Positions 59,756 through 64,000 of a DNA stretch of 64,000 bases are shown here, in pieces; the stretch's first letter is position 1, and the number at the start of each line of letters is the position of its first letter. A program made the position numbers and the translations under genes. Location of the stretch: contig NZ_JARFIK010000001.1 of assembly GCF_029076695.1 (NCBI RefSeq), positions 992,001 to 1,056,000 on the forward strand. The letters run 5' to 3'. This DNA comes from Adlercreutzia equolifaciens (GTDB lineage Bacteria > Actinomycetota > Coriobacteriia > Coriobacteriales > Eggerthellaceae). The notes under the pieces are model-generated. The model was not told the DNA's origin. It saw nothing but the letters and a program-made list of their open reading frames with translations, and did not search any database.

Positions 59756-59851
59756 TTTCTGCGTACGCCGAAATTATGTCAGAAACGACGTAAATTTCTG
59801 CGTACGCCGCAAAAAAGCATGAAATGCTAATAATTCTTGCGTACGCAGAAA
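59756..59851. promoter_or_regulatory. Three HipB operators with GCGTACGC cores
   Basis: The 8-bp palindrome GCGTACGC occurs at 59761-59768, 59800-59807 and 59839-59846, each flanked by TTCT and GAAA-like bases and spaced exactly 39 bp centre to centre. CAGAAA/TTTCTG (59780-59785, 59795-59800) forms a further inverted repeat between the first two. The first copy abuts the hipB ribosome site. Confidence 0.8.
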
Positions 59852-59962
59852 GTATCACAGCAGCTAGGTGGTTTATAGGTTTTCGTGAAAAAAGGTTTGA
59901 CGAATAATACTAGAAGCATTTATAGAAATACCGATGTTCGCTTATGCCGCTTCGATCAGTTA

Positions 59963-60053
59963 TTTTCCCAGGTGGCAAGGGTGTTGAAATTAAGATTCAC
60001 TCAATATGGGTCATTACTGGGAAAGGCGATACCTCTATACTTTCTGGGAAAAA
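59963..60053. promoter_or_regulatory. CTGGGAAA repeats upstream of the second LuxR gene
   Basis: The octamer CTGGGAAA occurs directly at 60017-60024 and 60044-60051 and inverted (TTTCCCAG) at 59964-59971, around a -10-like TATACT (60036-60041). It may be an activator or autoregulatory site. The gap 59743-60081 otherwise holds only the hip operators; a 70-codon frame at 59885 is judged non-coding. Confidence 0.45.
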
Positions 60054-60081
60054 GAGGCAGGGAGGGGGCCTGGGAGTGGAA

Positions 60082-61647
60082 ATGCCAGAATCGCTGAGGG
60101 CGCGGTCTGCCCTGGGTCTGTCTATGGCGGCGGCTGTGGGGTCAGGCTGCTGGATTGCCTGGATCACTATCATTTACAGTGCCGACGTCACGCTTCCCGC
60201 GGGTGTCAACGCGCTTCAGACGACGGCGGATGCCTTCATTCTCTCTACGTTCTCCCTGGGCATAGCCTTGATTGCGCTTGGCTGCATACCTCGTTGGGCA
60301 ACGCGTTATGGGCTGGGTGGCCGCTCTCTGGCCGTTGCTTCGCTGATAGGGGCGGGGGCAACATTAGGCGTCCTGAACAGTCCGCTTCTGGCGCCTGCGC
60401 TGTTCGTGCTTTGCGCGGTGGCGACGGGCCTGGCGACGTCGCTCATTGCGCTGCGGGCGGCCCTTGTGCTCTCCGAGGTGGAGACCAAGGCCATGATCGT
60501 TGCCATGGGGTCCGCCCTCATGCTCGGTGTGTTGATATACGCCTTCGATATGATGCTGGTGCTCTGCGGGTTGCCGGTCCTTGCCGCGGCGATGCTGGTC
60601 CTTTTGCTTCCGTTGGCCGCCGCCGCGCTTTCGATGCCCGCCGATTTGGGCGGCTCTGAAAACCCCGATGCTTTCACCGGAGGGACTTCGCGTGGTCGCA
60701 TGCCCGCTGAGGTAGTGCGTCTTACGGTGTTCATTGTCATGTTGCTCTTCCTGCTCAGCTTGACCCGCGGCTACTATCCCAACCTCATGGAATCTGGCCA
60801 GTTCGCCGCTTCTCGTTCGCTGGTGGGCTTGGGTCTTTTGGCGGCGGGTGCGGCTATGGCGGCCCTGGCGGCAGTCTCGCCCCGCAACGCGGCATTTGGC
60901 ACGCTGTTCTATGGGTTGCTCGTGGGCTCGGTCTTGGTGGTGCTGGTGCTGGCGCTGCTCAATGTGAACGCTACGGTGATGGGCGATGTGTCCTCGGTGC
61001 TCTACGGCATGACCATGCTCTGCCTATGGGCGTTGTTGTGCCGCGTGTCATTTCGCTCGGGACGCTCGGCGGTGCAAGTGGTAGGTGTCGGGTTCGGAGC
61101 GGCCTGTTTGGGCACCACGGCCGGTGTCGGTGCGGGCTCTGCGTTGTACACGGCTGGCGTGTCCACCGCCGTGCTGGCCTTCGTCATGGCGGCGGCCGTT
61201 ATTCTCTGCGTGGCGTCCAGCCTCTTCCTGTTGCGCATCGATGACGTCAAGGCGTTGATGCAGCCTTCGGAAGAGGAGTTGGAAGAAGAATGGGCGCCTC
61301 TCGCTGCGACGGCTTCCTCGGGTCCGATAGGCGTTTCCGCGCGTTCCGCCCAGGAGGGAGAGACGGCGTCGGACCGTGCGCCCGCGGAGACGGTGGCCGC
61401 TCTTGACGGCTACCAGGCATCGCTGCGGCGTCTGTGCGCGGTGATGGCGGTGGACTACGGCCTTTCCACTCGCGAGGTAGACGTGCTCGAGCTTCTGGTG
61501 GTGGGCAAAGACGCCAAGGCCATTGCCGATGAACTGTTCATTTCGTTCAATACCGTGCGTTCTCATATTCGCCGCATTTACGTCAAGCTCGATGTGCATT
61601 CCCGTCAGGAGCTTCTGGACCTGGTAAAGGAAGCCCCTCAGGGATAG
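60082..61647 (+). CDS. LuxR-family regulator with twelve-TM sensor domain
   Basis: A 521-residue protein. The first 390 or so residues form about twelve TM helices in an MFS-like arrangement. A cytoplasmic acidic linker and a C-terminal LuxR/GerE helix-turn-helix follow (about 455-515: LSTREVDVLELLVVGKDAKA, NTVRSHIRRIYVKLDVHSRQE). Such membrane LuxR proteins are frequent in Eggerthella, next to respiratory reductases. I chose the ATG at 60082 (GGGAG upstream); the frame is open further. It is homologous in layout to the partial regulator at the left edge and precedes a matching winged-helix/Mo-enzyme pair. Confidence 0.9.
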   Translation: MPESLRARSALGLSMAAAVGSGCWIAWITIIYSADVTLPAGVNALQTTADAFILSTFSLGIALIALGCIPRWATRYGLGGRSLAVASLIGAGATLGVLNSPLLAPALFVLCAVATGLATSLIALRAALVLSEVETKAMIVAMGSALMLGVLIYAFDMMLVLCGLPVLAAAMLVLLLPLAAAALSMPADLGGSENPDAFTGGTSRGRMPAEVVRLTVFIVMLLFLLSLTRGYYPNLMESGQFAASRSLVGLGLLAAGAAMAALAAVSPRNAAFGTLFYGLLVGSVLVVLVLALLNVNATVMGDVSSVLYGMTMLCLWALLCRVSFRSGRSAVQVVGVGFGAACLGTTAGVGAGSALYTAGVSTAVLAFVMAAAVILCVASSLFLLRIDDVKALMQPSEEELEEEWAPLAATASSGPIGVSARSAQEGETASDRAPAETVAALDGYQASLRRLCAVMAVDYGLSTREVDVLELLVVGKDAKAIADELFISFNTVRSHIRRIYVKLDVHSRQELLDLVKEAPQG

Positions 61648-61696
61648 TCCTCATTTTCCCTGTTCAGCGGCTGCATACATTTTGAGTGAACCGCTT

Positions 61697-61719
61697 CCGT
61701 GAGGAGTTTTCGCTCACGG
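61697..61719 (+). promoter_or_regulatory. Inverted repeat CCGTGAG-N9-CTCACGG
   Basis: Perfect 7-bp arms in the gap between the LuxR gene and the winged-helix gene; an outer AGCGG/CCGCT pair flanks it on the left. The position matches the operator at 637-662 in the paralogous module, but the sequence differs. Confidence 0.4.
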
Positions 61720-61790
61720 TGGACGATGCGCAACCGTCGCTCCGCATCCTAGTATTTCCCCATCGGCAGCATCGTCGAAGAGGGGAGACT

Positions 61791-62414
61791 ATGAGCTACG
61801 ACGTCATGGGGGCAGAGCGCGTCAGCCGTATTTTGGAGGACAATCCTGCCTATCGATTCTTGTACGCGGGGCTACTTGATGCCTGTACCGACGAATGCGC
61901 TCTTGAAGAAGCGCTTGCCTGGTGTGCCAGTCACCGCACGTCCCAATCTCAAATCCTCAGCGATGCCGCCTTGGTCGATGCCATGGTGCGCTGCGGTGCC
62001 CTGGAGCAACGTGTTCTGGTGGACGGTGCGCTTTACGAGGGATCCCTTGAGGCCCTCCAGGACGACGAAACAGTGCCGGAGTCGGCCGAGATGACGGTGC
62101 GGCTCCAAACCACGGCCGAGGGCCTTGAAGCGGCGCGCGTCCAGAACGAGCTGCGCTCGCTGGAGCGGCTCATTGCGGAAGCGCCCCAGCGCGAGGCCGG
62201 CTTTCGTGCCGTGCTGGCCTGGTGCGCCGACGATTCGGGAAAAACTACCCGACAGCTGCAGGAACTTCTGAAAGAGGCCAACCAGCTGGAAACCGAAGAG
62301 GCCCGCAGTATCGACGGGCTCCATGCAAGCTATTTCACGGGCGCCCTCGAAGCCGTAGGCGCGCTCGCGTGGAATGGAAAGGCGTGGATTGCCACCGAGA
62401 GGGGGCGCGCCTAG
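61791..62414 (+). CDS. Tandem winged-helix-like protein, paralog of the 781-1698 product
   Basis: Function is not recognised. A 207-residue protein with GAGGGGAG before the ATG. It lacks the acidic N-terminal extension of its paralog but aligns with its second half by eye: AYRFLYAGLLDAC with FRNILYGLLEFC, RCGALEQRVL with RTGALEEIEL, QREAGFRAVLAWC with EREEAFIQIMEFL, and the final GALAWNGKAW with GAIEWSDGAW. Two winged-helix-like repeats are suggested. It has no TM helix or signal. It lies 54 nt before a Tat-exported Mo oxidoreductase gene. Confidence 0.7.
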   Translation: MSYDVMGAERVSRILEDNPAYRFLYAGLLDACTDECALEEALAWCASHRTSQSQILSDAALVDAMVRCGALEQRVLVDGALYEGSLEALQDDETVPESAEMTVRLQTTAEGLEAARVQNELRSLERLIAEAPQREAGFRAVLAWCADDSGKTTRQLQELLKEANQLETEEARSIDGLHASYFTGALEAVGALAWNGKAWIATERGRA

Positions 62415-62467
62415 CGCGCCAAAGGCAGTCTGCGAAAACGTCGAGAGAGAGGAAGAGGAGGAAGTCT

Positions 62468-64000
62468 ATGAGTGAAGCTACGTTGACCCGTCGCAATTTC
62501 CTCATGGTGGCCGGCGCCGCCGCTGCCGCCTGCGCGGCAACGGGCTGCTCGCCCCATATGGAGGAAACCGACATGGCCGACACCGGCGCTGCCGAGGAGG
62601 AGCCCGCGGAGCTCGTGCACACGTCGTGCCGCGCCTGCATCTCCAACTGCGGCGTGATTGCGCACGTGCGCAATGGGCGCGTGGTGAAGGTGGAGGGCGA
62701 CCCCATCGATCCCATGTCGAAGGGTCGTCTGTGCGCTAAGGGCCTGGCGGCCATCCAGGCGCTGTACAACCCCAACCGCATGAAGTACCCCATGAAGCGC
62801 GTGGGCGAGCGCGGCACCAACCAGTGGGAGCGCATCAGCTGGAAGGAGGCCATCGACACCATCGCCGACAATCTTATGGAGATCTACGAAAAGGATCCCA
62901 TGAAGCTGGTCATCTCCACCGGTGGCGGCGGCAACCCGCAGTTCTTCGGTCTGCATCGTTTTCTGCAAGCCTTCGGTGGCGGTAACTTCTTCGAGCCGGG
63001 TTGCGCCCAGTGCTACCTGCCCCGTATGTGCACCCAGCCCATGTTGAACGGCTGCAACGATACTTCGATCGCCGACTCTACGGTGGGCGAGATCTACTAC
63101 GAGGACGCCGTGCCGAACTGCTTGGTCATGTGGGGCACCGATCCGTCCCAGAGCCACGTGCCCTCGGGCGGTCGCGCGGTGAACAACCTGCGCATGAAGG
63201 GCATGAAGACCGTGGTAGTGGACCCGCGCTTCACCCCCGACGCCGCCAAGGCCGACGTGTGGCTGCCCATTCGCCCCGGAACCGACGTGGCCATGACCAA
63301 CGGTTGGGCTCGCTACATCATCGAGAACAAGCTCTACGATGAGGAATGGTGCGTGAAGTGGACCAACCTGCCCTTCCTCATCAATGAGGAGACCATGCTG
63401 CTCTATCACGCCGACGAGTTGGGCATCGGCAGTGCCGACGAGTACGTGGTGTGGGACGGCAACACCAATGCGCCGGCCGCTATGCCGTGGCCCCAGGACG
63501 AGTCCCTGGCCCCCGTGCTCGATGGCGAGTTCGAAGTCAAGGGCAAGAAGAGCCGCACTGCCTTCCGCGCGGTGTGGGACAACTGCGCCGAGTGGACCCT
63601 TGAGCGTACCGCCGAGGTCACCTGGTGCGAGGCCGACGCCATTGAAGCAGCCGTGAAGACCTACTGCGAGGGTTCGCCGCATTCCGGTATCTCCATCGGC
63701 GTGGCCACCGACCAGTATGCCCAGTCGGCCCAGGTGCCCGAGGGCGTGACCATCATCGAGTCCCTCATGGGCAACGCCTGCCATCAGGGCAACACCATCC
63801 AGAGCCGCAAGAACCAATCGCTTGGTACTTACTTCCTGTTCCCGTTCAACCTGTTCGGTCCCACGCCGCTTTCGCCGACCGAGGACGTGGTGAGCCGCCG
63901 TCTGGGCGTTATCGAGCACAAGGGCCTGAACTACTGGATGGCCTCGCACATCCCCACCATCATGGAGGCCATGAACACCGGCGAGCCCTACCAGCCGGAA
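62468..64000 (+). CDS. Tat-exported molybdopterin oxidoreductase, N-terminal part (3' end outside window)
   Basis: The first 511 codons of a DMSO-reductase-family enzyme are visible, open to the right edge. The leader has a Tat motif (LTRRNFLMVAG) and a possible lipobox (ATGC, C27). The [4Fe-4S] site is C54-x2-C57-x3-C61 with C89, and C182 in GCAQCYLPR is a candidate Mo ligand, matching C181 of the enzyme at 1860. Strong similarity between the two is obvious (LCAKGL, NPNRMKYPMKRVGERG, GGGNFFEPG). Partner subunits would lie beyond the window. The substrate is unknown. Confidence 0.92.
   Translation, partial: MSEATLTRRNFLMVAGAAAAACAATGCSPHMEETDMADTGAAEEEPAELVHTSCRACISNCGVIAHVRNGRVVKVEGDPIDPMSKGRLCAKGLAAIQALYNPNRMKYPMKRVGERGTNQWERISWKEAIDTIADNLMEIYEKDPMKLVISTGGGGNPQFFGLHRFLQAFGGGNFFEPGCAQCYLPRMCTQPMLNGCNDTSIADSTVGEIYYEDAVPNCLVMWGTDPSQSHVPSGGRAVNNLRMKGMKTVVVDPRFTPDAAKADVWLPIRPGTDVAMTNGWARYIIENKLYDEEWCVKWTNLPFLINEETMLLYHADELGIGSADEYVVWDGNTNAPAAMPWPQDESLAPVLDGEFEVKGKKSRTAFRAVWDNCAEWTLERTAEVTWCEADAIEAAVKTYCEGSPHSGISIGVATDQYAQSAQVPEGVTIIESLMGNACHQGNTIQSRKNQSLGTYFLFPFNLFGPTPLSPTEDVVSRRLGVIEHKGLNYWMASHIPTIMEAMNTGEPYQPE

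Noticed and set aside
59885-60097. Seventy-codon frame upstream of the LuxR gene
   Set aside because: No ribosome site, AT-rich start running into GC-rich sequence, no domain, and it overlaps the LuxR start region.

Overview
The window is typical of a high-GC anaerobic gut actinobacterium of the Coriobacteriia, most likely family Eggerthellaceae (Eggerthella, Adlercreutzia, Gordonibacter and relatives). The evidence is the set of Tat-exported molybdopterin oxidoreductases, LuxR regulators with membrane domains, a Tat/lipobox flavin reductase, class III fructose bisphosphatase, carbamate kinase, LuxS/Pfs and an LPXTG-like surface protein. The placement is inferred from gene content. No rRNA, tRNA, CRISPR array, prophage or intact insertion sequence was seen.

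Layout. 1-9.7 kb: the end of a membrane LuxR regulator, a tandem winged-helix-like protein, and a respiratory operon (catalytic Mo subunit, four-cluster ferredoxin, DmsC-like anchor, TorD-like chaperone, NapG- and NapH-like proteins, a U32-like protein). 9.7-17.4 kb: Fic protein, double GNAT, ABC-F protein with a structured leader, ClC channel, MFS carrier. 17.4-23 kb: two convergent hybrid histidine kinases. 23-31.3 kb: luxS-mtnN, carbamate kinase, an SDR, and a marR-ABC-ABC operon whose first ABC half has a degenerate ATP site. 31.3-32.6 kb: an AbiE-type islet with a truncated toxin gene. 32.6-43.1 kb: asparaginase, a VOC-nitroreductase fusion, MsrAB, NAD(P)H-hydrate epimerase, acetate kinase, TrpB2 behind a Trp-codon leader peptide, a purine permease divergent from apt, and an amino-acid permease. 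43.1-57.3 kb: surface protein, class III FBPase, dGTPase, hydroxyacyl-CoA dehydrogenase, a urocanate-reductase-like flavoprotein, ZIP and ABC transporters and a second amino-acid permease. 57.3-59.9 kb: an SDR and a hipBA module with three evenly spaced operators. 60-64 kb: a second LuxR / tandem winged-helix / Mo-oxidoreductase module, cut by the window edge.

The strongest observations are: (i) a classical tryptophan attenuator (leader peptide with three consecutive Trp codons, then an intrinsic terminator) upstream of trpB2; (ii) two paralogous LuxR / tandem winged-helix / Mo-enzyme modules that define an apparently uncharacterised Mo-reductase-associated protein family; (iii) a flavin reductase whose active-site residues match, by recalled numbering, those of urocanate reductase, the imidazole-propionate-forming enzyme; (iv) a leader-peptide/stem arrangement with a masked ribosome binding site upstream of the ABC-F gene; and (v) several regulatory palindromes.

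All calls come from reading the sequence and remembered family knowledge; no database search was run.
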